Positions 19,007 to 28,154 of a stretch of DNA of 64,000 nucleotides are shown in pieces. Location: the NCBI RefSeq assembly GCF_001027285.1, contig NZ_CP011509.1:2860501-2924500 (forward strand), in the 5' to 3' direction. Source of the stretch: Archangium gephyra. GTDB taxonomy: Bacteria > Myxococcota > Myxococcia > Myxococcales > Myxococcaceae. Made by a program: the position numbers and the translations under genes. Under the pieces are notes generated by a model. That model had not been told where the DNA came from. It saw only the letters and a list, made by a program, of their open reading frames with translations, and searched no databases. Position 1 is the first letter of the stretch. Every line of letters starts with the position of its first letter.

Positions 19007-22000
19007 CTACTTCACCAGCACCAGGTCCCTCGACTGGACGAGGTCCACCTCGCCGGCGAAGTGCGCGAAGTCCTCGTACTGCTTCACCGGGATGCGGGCT
19101 CGCTCCACCCGCAGTGTCTCGTCGATGGTGAGCGCGCGTGCCTCCTGCTTCTCCGTGCGCACCAGGCGCCCGAAGGCGCCCTCCACCTTCAACTGGGCCT
19201 GCGGATCCGACAGCTTGAAGCCCGGCGGCATCGTCAGTGTCACCACGGTGCGGTTCGTCTCCGTGTCGTCGAGGTAGAGCGGCGTGGTGCGCGTGCTGAG
19301 TTGCACGTACTGGCGGCCCAGGCTCGCGGGCATGGTGACGGGCGGCAGCACCAGCTTGTCCTTGTCCGCCCGGGCGAAGCCGGCCGCCTTGAAGGTGTAG
19401 CGCACCGTGAAGGGGGCGCCCACCTCCTCCGCGCGCTCCAGCTTCAGGTCCGTCAGCTCCGCCCCGCCGAAGTAGCGGCCCACCGCGCTCTGCAGCGCCT
19501 GGCGGCGGCGCTCGCCGGAGATGGCCTCGAAGGCCTCCGCCAGCTGCGCCGCGTCGAAGCCCGTGTACTGCTCCTCGCCCTTGCCCGTCAGGTGGCCGTT
19601 CCCATCCACTTCCAGCGCGAGCTTCACCAGCTTGCCGGGCTGCTGCTTCACCGGCGGCGTCTTCACCTTCTCCAGCGCGCGGCCGGGCTCGGGCAGCAGG
19701 TACGCGTCCCGCTCGCCCAGCGCCGACTCGGGCAGCTCACCGAAGGGGGCGAAGCGCGTGGTGGTGTCCAGCCACACCGGCGCCTCTCCCGGCACCTCCG
19801 CCCGCAGCGCCACGTACGGCAGCAGCGACTCCTCGGGGAAGAGGTAGTCCGCGGGGTCCGCCGAGAAGGTGCGCACCGCGACGAGGCGCGCCGGAATCCC
19901 CAGCGCCTCCAGCCCCGCCTTCAGCACCCACAGCCGGCTGCCCCGGTCCTGCGCCACCGAGCCCGCCGCCGACTGCGTCAGCCCCGCGTCCCGGCCGGTG
20001 AAGCGCTTCATCACCGCCGCGTACAGCGCCTTCACCGCCTCTAGCCCGCGCTTGTCTCCGGCCGCCTCGCGCGCGAAGGCCTCCAGCTCCCAGTTGAGCG
20101 CGCCCTTGTCCAGGAAGGCGTCCGAGTACACCGCCACCAGCTTGTCGTTGCCCGTGGTGCCCGCGCCCACCACCACGAAGGGCAGGTACTCCTTGCCCGA
20201 CGGCGGGCCGTCCGGCTCGGGGATGAAGGGCGGCACGTTGCGCACCTCGAAGGTGAAAATCTCCTCGTCCCCCTTCACCACGGGCGGCGGCGCCTTCATG
20301 TTGTGCGCGTCCACCTTCATGCCCGTGCCCTTGGGCGCCACCACCGTGTACGTGGCCCGGTGGTCCGGCAGGTTGGCCACGCGGAAGTAGAAGTCCGACG
20401 CCTTGAAGCCCGGCTGCGCCGGCCCACGCGAGCCCTCGGCCAGCAGGTACTCCACCTCCACGTAGTCCCCCACCTGCACGCCCGGCAGGCTGACGGTGTC
20501 CTTGCCCTCGATGCTCTCCGGCTCCAGCACCGTGCCGTCCGCCTTGAGGGTGCGCAGCGCCAGCACCTGCGCGCCCGAGGGCAGGTTCACCTCGGCGATC
20601 TCCTGCACGCCGCTCTGCTCCAGCGCCTTCTGGATGCTGTGGATGCGGGTGACCTGCGAGCCGTCCTGCCACACCTGCGTGGCCGCCGCGTCCAGCACGT
20701 ACGCCGCGGCGCTCTCCTGGGCACCCGGGTTGGCCTCGTAGTCCTTGATGGCCTGCCGGCCGTCGATGGCGTGCGCCTGCAGGAGCTCCTGTCCCGTCTT
20801 CGCGCGCACCACGGCGCGGCGCAGGGCCAGGTTGCTCCCGTCCAGCAGCAGCGACTGCTCGCGCAGCGCCAGCGCTCCGGCCGCGTCTCCGGCCAGCTCG
20901 CGCACGTCCGCCAGCTTCTCCAGCACCCGCGGGTTGCGCGGCCAGAGCGCGCTCAGCGTCTTCAGCGTGGCCGTGGCGTCGTCGAAGCGGCGCTGCGCCA
21001 CATACGCGCTCGCCAGCGACAGGCCCGTGGTGATGTCGCCCGGGTTGCGCGTGAGCTGCTGCTGGTAGAGGGCGGCCGAGCGCTCCAGGTCTCCCCGCAT
21101 CCGCGCGTGCTCGGCGGCACGGGGGAGCGCGCCCGGACAGCCCGCCAGCGAGCCCATCAGCTCGTCCGCGCGAGCCACCGCGTCGCGGCGCCGGGCCAGC
21201 CCGTAGCGCAGCCCCAAGGCATCACACAGCCCCGGCTGGGCCTGGAGCGCCGCCTCCGCGCTCTCCTCGGCCGCGCTCTCCACCTCCAGGGCCATGGCCG
21301 TGCGCGCCTCCAGCAGGTACACGGGCCAGCCCGGCTGCTTCGCCGCGGCCCGCGCCGTCTTGAGCGTCTCCATGGCCGCGGAGTACTGCCCGTCGTTGAG
21401 CGACAGCTCGGCACGCAGCAGCAGCGCCGTCACGTCGCCCGGGTCCTTCGACAGCGCCGCCTCCAGATCCCTCGTCGAGCGTCCGCGCGACACCTTGGTG
21501 GGGATGCTCCGGTCCAGCGCGGACAGCTCGGCGCGCAGCGAAAGCACGGCGGCCGTCTGGGTGGCCTTCTGCAGGCGCGTCATCAGCCGCCACGCCCCGT
21601 CCGAGTCCCGGCCCATTCCGTCGCGCACCGCGGTGAAGTCCGCGAGCAGCGGGCCCGCCTCACCGGCGAGCGCGGCGGCCAGGTCCTCGGCGCGCGGGTA
21701 CACCAGCTCCGCCTTCGCGTCCCGGGGGGCCGAGCCCCACGAGGAGGGCGCGGGCCCGCTGGCCGGGCTGTAGCGGATGCCCGAGGGGCGCCCGTCCGCG
21801 CGTGCCAGGGCGAAGGACACGTTGGCTCCGCGCTGCTGGTCCTTCAGCAGCTTGAGGAAGATGCGGTGCCGGCCCGCCGAGAGCTGCACGGGACGCGCGG
21901 CCACCGTGGACGCCGCGCGGGCGAAGTCGCGGCGCTCCAGCAGGGGCGCTCCATCCACCATCACCTTGAAGGAGGAGGCGGAGACGGCGCGCACCACGTA

Positions 22001-22786
22001 CACCCCGGCCTCGGGCACCTCCGCGTCCACGGCCATGAGGTAGATGTCGCCGCTGCCCGGCTCGCCCGCCACGTCCAGGCGGCTGTCCGGGGCGCGCAGG
22101 GTGCGCGGCACGAGCTGGCCAAAGGGGCCGGTGAAGGGGCCCGCCATGGAGCCGTCTTTCTCCGGCGGGATGGTCTCGTCGAAGGCGAGCAGGTGCCAGG
22201 GCGAGAAGGGCCCCACCAGGGTGGCCGTGTCCACCGCGCCCATGTCCTTGAGCGCGCGCGCCTGGGCGGCCCGGTCCTCCCTCAGCCCGAGGATGGCCAC
22301 CTGGCTGGCGCGCAGCAGCTGGGCGGCCTCGCCCGCGGCACCGGCGTCGAGCGCGGCCTGGAGGCCCGTGAGGATGACGTCATCCAGCGCGGGGGAGGAG
22401 CCCACCATGTCCAGCACGTAGCGGGCGGAGGGCACCGCGAGCGGATGGCGGGGCGCGCGGGTGGTCACCGCCAGCGCAGCATCGAGCGCGCGGCGCGGGT
22501 TGGCGGCGCGGCGCGCGAGCAGGTGCTGGCCGAAGAGGGCGTAGGGGTCGGCCGGATCCTTGGCGCCCGCCTCGTCGAAGCGGGACTGGGCCACGGCCGG
22601 GTCTCCCGTCATCAACCAGGCGTGGAAGCCGGCGAGCGCGAGCGTGCGCGCCTCGCTGGTGCCCTTCTGCGCCGCGTTGGCGGCGTTTTCGAGCACCTCG
22701 GTGGGCGAGGTGGAGTGGGCACAGCCGGCCATGACGAGGCCGGCGACGAGCAGCAGCACGGAGAAACGGTGAGTGGGCGTGCGCAT
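19007..22786 (-). CDS. Giant TPR / DUF3857 / transglutaminase-like lipoprotein
   Basis: 1259 residues from ATG at 22786 (a GTG at 22795 is possible). Signal ending VAGLVMAGC. Residues about 30-600 are TPR-like helical repeats (ALFGQHLLARRAANPRRALD, LSLASAYVAQRRFDDATATL). Then comes a DUF3857 domain (VWQDGSQVTRIHSIQKALEQ, VGDYVEVEYLL), followed by a transglutaminase-like region. There the expected catalytic Cys block (usually GDC) reads DRGSRLWVLKAGLEALGIPA, with Arg in place of Cys, and the later His/Asp region is PVWLDTTTRFAPFGE. So the enzyme core is probably inactive. DUF3857-transglutaminase proteins are usually envelope proteins of unclear role. Between a Ser/Thr kinase gene and a YkgJ gene on the same strand. 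Confidence 0.85.
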   Translation of the reverse strand: MRTPTHRFSVLLLVAGLVMAGCAHSTSPTEVLENAANAAQKGTSEARTLALAGFHAWLMTGDPAVAQSRFDEAGAKDPADPYALFGQHLLARRAANPRRALDAALAVTTRAPRHPLAVPSARYVLDMVGSSPALDDVILTGLQAALDAGAAGEAAQLLRASQVAILGLREDRAAQARALKDMGAVDTATLVGPFSPWHLLAFDETIPPEKDGSMAGPFTGPFGQLVPRTLRAPDSRLDVAGEPGSGDIYLMAVDAEVPEAGVYVVRAVSASSFKVMVDGAPLLERRDFARAASTVAARPVQLSAGRHRIFLKLLKDQQRGANVSFALARADGRPSGIRYSPASGPAPSSWGSAPRDAKAELVYPRAEDLAAALAGEAGPLLADFTAVRDGMGRDSDGAWRLMTRLQKATQTAAVLSLRAELSALDRSIPTKVSRGRSTRDLEAALSKDPGDVTALLLRAELSLNDGQYSAAMETLKTARAAAKQPGWPVYLLEARTAMALEVESAAEESAEAALQAQPGLCDALGLRYGLARRRDAVARADELMGSLAGCPGALPRAAEHARMRGDLERSAALYQQQLTRNPGDITTGLSLASAYVAQRRFDDATATLKTLSALWPRNPRVLEKLADVRELAGDAAGALALREQSLLLDGSNLALRRAVVRAKTGQELLQAHAIDGRQAIKDYEANPGAQESAAAYVLDAAATQVWQDGSQVTRIHSIQKALEQSGVQEIAEVNLPSGAQVLALRTLKADGTVLEPESIEGKDTVSLPGVQVGDYVEVEYLLAEGSRGPAQPGFKASDFYFRVANLPDHRATYTVVAPKGTGMKVDAHNMKAPPPVVKGDEEIFTFEVRNVPPFIPEPDGPPSGKEYLPFVVVGAGTTGNDKLVAVYSDAFLDKGALNWELEAFAREAAGDKRGLEAVKALYAAVMKRFTGRDAGLTQSAAGSVAQDRGSRLWVLKAGLEALGIPARLVAVRTFSADPADYLFPEESLLPYVALRAEVPGEAPVWLDTTTRFAPFGELPESALGERDAYLLPEPGRALEKVKTPPVKQQPGKLVKLALEVDGNGHLTGKGEEQYTGFDAAQLAEAFEAISGERRRQALQSAVGRYFGGAELTDLKLERAEEVGAPFTVRYTFKAAGFARADKDKLVLPPVTMPASLGRQYVQLSTRTTPLYLDDTETNRTVVTLTMPPGFKLSDPQAQLKVEGAFGRLVRTEKQEARALTIDETLRVERARIPVKQYEDFAHFAGEVDLVQSRDLVLVK

Positions 22787-22857
22787 GGAGCGCACAGGGA
22801 TAATTCAATCCCCCGGGTGAGGCCACATCCACGTGCAGCGAGGGGCCTCGCTCCTGC

Positions 22858-24687
22858 TCACTTCGAACGTTTGCCCTTGGGCGCGGGGGCGGGCTTGGGC
22901 GCGGGACGCTTGACGGGCGCCGGGGCCACGGTCCTGGGCGTCTCCACCCGGACGGGGGCTGACGCCTGGACGACACCGCCGGGCTTGGGCGGCAGGGGCT
23001 TGACCAGATAGCTGAACTTCTCGGCCTGGCACGTGCCCTCGATGCAGCCGATGGCGGGGATGGGCGCGCCGCCGAAGCGCCGCTCCTGCCAGTTGGGTCC
23101 CAGCTGGAGGGGCTCGAGGATGGGCCGCTTGTCTCCCTTGGTGCCCAAGGAGGCGATCAGGGCGCCTTCCTCGTCCACCTGGAGCTCGAGCTCCACGGGG
23201 CCCTCGGGCGAGTCGGGCCCCAGCATGGTGCCCTGCTTCTCTCCGAGGCTCCACTCGAGCCGGATGGGGGCACCGGCACCGCTGTACACCAGCGCCACGT
23301 ACCGCTTCTGACTCGGCTCGTTCGCCATCAGCATCACCGCCACCTGCGCGTCCGGCATGGGGGCGTCGAGCACGACCTGGGCGAGCGTCTCGGAGAGCCT
23401 GGGCTCGTTGTTCTGGGCGCTCACCTGGGCCACGAGGCGGGCGGTGTCACCCCTCATCCCTGGCACGTCCACTCGCACGAGGCCCACGCGCGATTGGCCT
23501 CCCACGGCGGGGAAGACGAGCTTCCTGTCCTCGATGGAGAGGGGGCGGCCCGACACCAACAGGGAGGGCTTGTCGTTGCCGTCACCCAGGGTCACCCTGC
23601 GCGGCTCCCCCTCGATGATCGTCAACCGTCCCGCGGATTCCCGCGCCGAGGGGATTCCGAGATCTCCGGTCATCGCATCGCCCGGTGTCATGGGCACGCG
23701 CTTCTGCGTGACGTGCCAGTACCGGATGCCCCACATGCCCAGCGCGGAGAGCACCAGCAGCGTGGCCACTGCCTGCAGGAGGATGCGCACTCCCTTGCGC
23801 ACGGCCCGGCCCACGCGCTGCATCGGGCTGAGCTTCGCCGGCCGCATGGTGGTGTAGTGCGGGGCGAGGGGCTCCAGGTCCCGGATGAGCTCGGTGACGC
23901 TCGCGTAGCGCTCCGAGGGCTGCTGCTTGAGGCAGCGCTCGATGATGCCGTCCAGCCTCGAGTCCAGCTTGGGCTTGCGGCGCGAGGGGGGCTCGAAGCT
24001 GCCCGCGGGCAGCTCGCCCACCAGCATCTCGTAGAGGATGAGGCCGAGCGCGAAGATGTCCGCGCGTCCGTCCGCGCTCTTGGCGTCCACCCGCTGCTCG
24101 GGCGCCATATAGGACAGCGTCCCCATGGCCATATGGGTGCCGGTGAGGGCGAAGCGCGTGCTGGTGTCCTCGAGGAACGAGGCCAGCCCGAAGTCCGTCA
24201 CCTTGGGGAGGTCTCCGGCCTGCACGTCGAAGAGGATGTTCTCCGGCTTCAAGTCCCGGTGGATGACGTTGCGGCCGTGCGCGTACTCGATGGCCCGGCA
24301 GATCTGCAGCATCACCCGCAGCGTCTCCTGGGCGTCCTGCTGGGGCGCGCGCATCCGCTCGCGCAGCGAGGGCCCGTCCACGAACTCCATCACCAGGTAG
24401 TACGTCGACGCGTTGCTGCCCTTGTCGACGATGGAGACGATGTTGGGGTGGTGCAGGGTGGCGAGCGCCGCGGCCTCCTTCTGGAAGCGGGCGACGAAGC
24501 TCTCGTCCTGGGCGAGCTGCTGGTTGAGCAGCTTGACGGCGACGGTGCGGTTCAAGGACAGCTGGGTGGCCTTGTGCACCTCTCCCATGCCGCCGGCGCC
24601 CACGAGGCTCTCCAAGCGGTAGCCGGGAACGAGATCCGGCGAGTGCGTCCGGCTGATGGCGGTCGAAGTAGCGTCGAGCGATGACAT
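22858..24687 (-). CDS. Membrane-anchored Ser/Thr protein kinase with extracytoplasmic domain
   Basis: 609 residues. A Hanks-type kinase domain occupies about residues 22-280: glycine loop GAGGMGEV, Lys in VAVKLL, catalytic HRDLKPENIL, DFGLAS, activation-segment end MAPEQ. A TM helix near 315-335 (LLQAVATLLVLSALGMWGI) places the remaining 270 residues outside the cytoplasm; that part is beta-rich with no domain I recognise, and ends in a Pro/Lys/Ala-rich tail. Eukaryote-like kinases are numerous in myxobacteria and regulate development and stress. Its gene precedes the large TPR/DUF3857 lipoprotein gene by 71 bases, suggesting co-transcription and perhaps a shared envelope-sensing role. Confidence 0.93.
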   Translation of the reverse strand: MSSLDATSTAISRTHSPDLVPGYRLESLVGAGGMGEVHKATQLSLNRTVAVKLLNQQLAQDESFVARFQKEAAALATLHHPNIVSIVDKGSNASTYYLVMEFVDGPSLRERMRAPQQDAQETLRVMLQICRAIEYAHGRNVIHRDLKPENILFDVQAGDLPKVTDFGLASFLEDTSTRFALTGTHMAMGTLSYMAPEQRVDAKSADGRADIFALGLILYEMLVGELPAGSFEPPSRRKPKLDSRLDGIIERCLKQQPSERYASVTELIRDLEPLAPHYTTMRPAKLSPMQRVGRAVRKGVRILLQAVATLLVLSALGMWGIRYWHVTQKRVPMTPGDAMTGDLGIPSARESAGRLTIIEGEPRRVTLGDGNDKPSLLVSGRPLSIEDRKLVFPAVGGQSRVGLVRVDVPGMRGDTARLVAQVSAQNNEPRLSETLAQVVLDAPMPDAQVAVMLMANEPSQKRYVALVYSGAGAPIRLEWSLGEKQGTMLGPDSPEGPVELELQVDEEGALIASLGTKGDKRPILEPLQLGPNWQERRFGGAPIPAIGCIEGTCQAEKFSYLVKPLPPKPGGVVQASAPVRVETPRTVAPAPVKRPAPKPAPAPKGKRSK

Positions 24688-24778
24688 GGAGGGCTTGGGA
24701 AGACGGCCCTCAGGCTAGCAGAACCTTCCGCTTCCGGGCGTACACGTTGATCCAGGACGCTACAGGCCCGCACGTGTG

Positions 24779-24793
24779 AAACGGGTACCGTTT
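24779..24793. promoter_or_regulatory. Inverted repeat between the RecQ-type and kinase genes
   Basis: AAACGG-GTA-CCGTTT in a short AT-richer patch, 6 bases beyond the helicase stop and 92 bases upstream of the kinase start. Could be an operator for the kinase gene or a weak hairpin. Confidence 0.3.
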
Positions 24794-24798
24794 TCCAC

Positions 24799-26376
24799 CT
24801 ACACCGCACCGCCGGGCGCCGCCGCGGGGGAGGGTGGGGTGGCGAGGCGTGTGGGACTGGCGGCGTCGAAGTGGCCGGCGGCGCGCTGCTCGCAGTTGTC
24901 GCAGTGCCCACACTCCGAGTGCTCCGGCTCATCGAAGTACTCGCCGAGCAGACGCCAGCGGCACCCGGTGGTCTGCCCGTAGCGCATCATCTGCTGGAGG
25001 CGTTGGCGATCACTCTGGTGGCGTGTCTCGTAGGCGGTGAGGTAGCCGGCGAGTTCCTCGGCGGTCTCGAAGTCGCGCAGCTGCTTCAACCCGCGGGGGC
25101 CGCGCTCGAGGATGCCGGCACCGGCGAGCTGGGCCACCAGCACCTTCACCCGGTTGGCCGGCAGGCCCGAGGCCTCGGTGAGCACCGGGAGGGAGACGGG
25201 TTTGCCCTGACGGTGGGCCCACAGCTCGCGCAGCACCGAGTAGAGCGCCTGGGACTCCTCGCGCCGCGGGTACTTGCCCCCGAGGAAGTAGCTCTGGATG
25301 CGCTTGTCCTCGAGCCGGTAGAGCAGCACAGCGCGTGCCGGCTCGCCATCACGGCCCGCGCGTCCGGCCTCCTGGTAGTAGCTCTCCAGCGAGTCGGGGA
25401 ACTGCCAGTGCACCACGAAGCGGATGTCCGGCTTGTCGATGCCCAGGCCGAAGGCCTTGGTGGCCACGATGACGCGGTAGCCGTTGTCCATGAAGCGCTG
25501 TTGCACCTCCTCGCGCTCGGACGTCTTCAGCTTGCCGTGGTAGCGCGCGGCGGGGATGCCGGCGGCCTCGAGCCACTGCCACACCTCCTCGGCCTTGCGG
25601 ACGGTGGCGGTGTAGATGATGCCGGTGCCGGGCTCCTCCTGGAGCAGCTTCATCACCCGGGCCTTCTTGGCCTCGGGGTTCACCGTGCGGGCCACCTCCA
25701 GGAAGAGGTTGTCGCGCTGGATGCCGGTGTTCACCACCCGGGCCCGCTCCATGCCCAGCTGCTTGAGCACGTCCTCGCGCACCTGCGGGGTAGCGGTGGC
25801 CGTGAGCGCGAGGATGGGAGGCCGGCCGAGCTGCTGCACGGCCTCGCGCAGCGCGAGGAACGCCGGCCGGAAGTCGTGGCCCCATTGCGAGACACAGTGC
25901 GCCTCGTCCACGACGAAGAGGGAGACGCCCGCCTTGCGCAGCGCCTCGAGACGCTCGGGCTTCTCGAGCTGCTCGGGCGTGACGTAGATGAGCTCGTGCT
26001 CGCCCCGGCGGACCTCCCGTGCCACCTGGTCCGCCTCGCGCGCGGTGAGCGTGGAGTCCAGCTTCACCACGTCCACCGCGGCCTCGGAGAGCTTCTCGTG
26101 CTGGTCCTGCATGAGCGCCAGCAGCGGCGAGACGACCACGGTGGCCCTGGGCAGCAGCAGGGCGGGGAGCTGGAAGGTCAGCGACTTGCCCGCGCCGGTA
26201 GGCATCACCCCCAGCACGTCCTCGCCGTCGAGCAGGGCCTCGATGATCTCCTGCTGTCCGGGCCGGAGCTCCCGCACCCCGAAGTGCTCCCGGGCCTCGG
26301 CCATGAGCTTCTTCCAGCTCGGCCGGGGTTGGCCGTGATTCGCTCCTGCCGCGTCCCTGTCTCCGGAAGTGCCCAT
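24799..26376 (-). CDS. RecQ-type ATP-dependent DNA helicase
   Basis: 525 residues from ATG at 26376. Superfamily 2 motifs in order: I GVMPTGAGKS, Ia VSPLLALMQDQ, II VVDEAHCVSQWGHDFRP (the RecQ DEAH box with its aromatic-rich loop), III LALTATAT, IV-VI GIIYTATVRKAEEVW, VIVATKAFGLGIDKPDIRFV and YYQEAGRAGRDGEPA. The C-terminal RecQ-Ct Zn region is present (GCRWRLLGEYF, CGHCDNCEQ) but no HRDC domain, so this is a short form. Acts in recombination and replication-fork repair. Same strand and 111 bases before the kinase gene. Confidence 0.93.
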   Translation of the reverse strand: MGTSGDRDAAGANHGQPRPSWKKLMAEAREHFGVRELRPGQQEIIEALLDGEDVLGVMPTGAGKSLTFQLPALLLPRATVVVSPLLALMQDQHEKLSEAAVDVVKLDSTLTAREADQVAREVRRGEHELIYVTPEQLEKPERLEALRKAGVSLFVVDEAHCVSQWGHDFRPAFLALREAVQQLGRPPILALTATATPQVREDVLKQLGMERARVVNTGIQRDNLFLEVARTVNPEAKKARVMKLLQEEPGTGIIYTATVRKAEEVWQWLEAAGIPAARYHGKLKTSEREEVQQRFMDNGYRVIVATKAFGLGIDKPDIRFVVHWQFPDSLESYYQEAGRAGRDGEPARAVLLYRLEDKRIQSYFLGGKYPRREESQALYSVLRELWAHRQGKPVSLPVLTEASGLPANRVKVLVAQLAGAGILERGPRGLKQLRDFETAEELAGYLTAYETRHQSDRQRLQQMMRYGQTTGCRWRLLGEYFDEPEHSECGHCDNCEQRAAGHFDAASPTRLATPPSPAAAPGGAV

Positions 26377-26488
26377 GGCGACCCTCAAGGTAGGGGGCCG
26401 TGTTCACCCCTGGGAGCCCGCCTGGACTCCAGGACAAGCGGGTCCGTCTGGAGCACGGCCGAGCACGCTCCTCCAGGTTTTCGCGTGC

Positions 26489-27517
26489 TTACGGCACCGG
26501 GGAGCCGCTCACCGGAGCGGAAGGGCTCGCCTGCCCGCCCGCCCGGAAGCTCCGCAGACCTTCGGCGTACAGCGCGCGATAGGCCTCCAGCGACAAGCCG
26601 CTCACCTGGACGCCGAATCCATCCGCGTGCCCCGCGAGCCGGCGGGTGACGCGGGCGTTGACCTCGTTGCCGTAGTGGCGTCCGTCGTAGGTGTTGCCGG
26701 TCCGTGAGGTGACGTCCGAGGGCACGGCGAAGTCGTGGACCTCGTCGAGCACGGAGGTGAGCGCGTGCAGGCAGCGCAGGTAGTCCGGCAGCATGCCCGC
26801 GCGCTCCAGCTCGGCCACGTGCCATGCGGACAACGGCGGCATCCACCCGATGAAGCGCGCCTCGGGGAAGAGGCCGCGCAGCTCGCCGAAGCGCGCCACC
26901 CGGGCCGGATCCAACACGCGCGGAGGGAGCCACACGCTCTCGGGGTCGAAGGTGCCGGCGTCGGGGCGGATCACCACCTCGAAGCGCTCGTCGTAGAACT
27001 TGGGGTAGGGCGACTGGTCCAGCACCGCCAGCACCGACCAGAGGAGCGCGTCCAGCGACAGGTAGCTCTTCCAGCGCGGCGGCGGGGCCTCGCTCCGGGC
27101 GACGAAGTCCGGCACGTCCACCTGCGCGTCCACGCGGGGGTCGAAGTTCACGAAGTCCGTGCCGACGATGACGAGTGAGGGCCTCGCCCCCTGTGCGCGC
27201 AGCCACCGCGCATAGGCGAGGAACTCGCCCACCACGCCCGCGCTGAACGCGAGGTTGAGGCAGCGGTGCGGCGCCAGCAGCGAGGGGTGCACGATGGTGG
27301 AGGTGGAGCTGCCCAGGATGAGGCAGTCGTAGCGGGCGGGGTCCTGGAGGAAGAGGTTGGCCTTGGAGACGCGCTCGTTGAACTCGTAGTTGCGCCCGGT
27401 GAGGCGGTTGCCCCGGCCGTACCAGAGCGGATCCACGAGCAGGTTGAGCGCGAGCGCCCCCAGCACGAGCACCGCCGTGGCCACCGCCCAATGCTTGAGG
27501 TACCTGTCCATGCTCAT
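26489..27517 (-). CDS. SGNH-type O-acylation accessory protein (AlgJ/DltD-like), membrane anchored
   Basis: 342 residues from ATG at 27517. One N-terminal TM anchor (WAVATAVLVLGALALNLLVDP) is followed by an extracytoplasmic SGNH-hydrolase-like fold: LILGSSTSTIVHPS holds the nucleophile-type Ser block, SLVIVGTDFVNFDP the next strand, and DGRHYGNEVNARV at the C-end gives the Asp-x-x-His pair. Known: proteins of this kind partner MBOAT acyltransferases to acylate extracellular polysaccharides. The MBOAT gene lies 630 bases away on the same strand, with a convergent/divergent small gene between them. Substrate unknown. Confidence 0.75.
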   Translation of the reverse strand: MSMDRYLKHWAVATAVLVLGALALNLLVDPLWYGRGNRLTGRNYEFNERVSKANLFLQDPARYDCLILGSSTSTIVHPSLLAPHRCLNLAFSAGVVGEFLAYARWLRAQGARPSLVIVGTDFVNFDPRVDAQVDVPDFVARSEAPPPRWKSYLSLDALLWSVLAVLDQSPYPKFYDERFEVVIRPDAGTFDPESVWLPPRVLDPARVARFGELRGLFPEARFIGWMPPLSAWHVAELERAGMLPDYLRCLHALTSVLDEVHDFAVPSDVTSRTGNTYDGRHYGNEVNARVTRRLAGHADGFGVQVSGLSLEAYRALYAEGLRSFRAGGQASPSAPVSGSPVP

Positions 27518-27698
27518 GGGCGTGTCCGGAGCGGGAGCATCGCCGCTTCGGGACGCAGACGGAAGGAGCGGAGAGGGCCTTGCTCTCTCGCCCGCCGGAC
27601 ATACCACCATGGATTGGCCGGCGGACCAGGGCCGTCCGCCAGGACAGAACGCCTCGCAGATACCAACGTTCTCCCAGGGCAGTCGCGGGAGAGCACCC

Positions 27699-28154
27699 AT
27701 GAAAACCGTCGCCGATATGATGGAAGCTGGCTCGGAACAAATCTTCGAGCGCTGGTTGGAGCAGGTCCAACGGGACCATGCACCCGGTGAGCTTTCCAGG
27801 CCGGAGCTGGAGGACCACATCCCGGACTTCCTACGGGAGGTGGTGGCCGCGCTGCGCCGGGAGGAGGAAGGGCAGGCACCCAAGACGCATCGGGTAGGCC
27901 CCCTGGGTTGGGAGCACGGTGAGCAACGCTTCCGCGTCGGTTTCGACCTGCCCAGCATGGTGCGCGAGTACGGCGCCCTGCACGACTGCATCTACGAATT
28001 CGTGGACGAGCAGGGACAGGCGCTCGTCCGTGTGGAGGAGGTGCGGGTGCTCGTGCAGTGCTTCAACCGGGCCATCTCGGAGGCCGTCGTGCACTACACG
28101 CGGATGCGCGAGCGGGAGCTGCTGGGGGAGGAGGCGTCTCCCGCCCCGGGCTAG
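27699..28154 (+). CDS. RsbRD_N-type sensory domain protein
   Basis: 151 residues, ATG at 27699 with GGGAGAG upstream. All-helical single domain resembling the RsbRD N-terminal domain found in stress regulators and in some myxobacterial histidine kinases: ADMMEAGSEQIFERWLEQV, ELEDHIPDFLREVVAAL, and RFRVGFDLPSMVREYGALHD. No output domain. It would be expected to sense a signal or bind a partner kinase. Placed between, and antiparallel to, the two O-acylation genes; its stop overlaps the MBOAT gene stop by 4 bases tail to tail. Confidence 0.75.
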   Translation: MKTVADMMEAGSEQIFERWLEQVQRDHAPGELSRPELEDHIPDFLREVVAALRREEEGQAPKTHRVGPLGWEHGEQRFRVGFDLPSMVREYGALHDCIYEFVDEQGQALVRVEEVRVLVQCFNRAISEAVVHYTRMRERELLGEEASPAPG

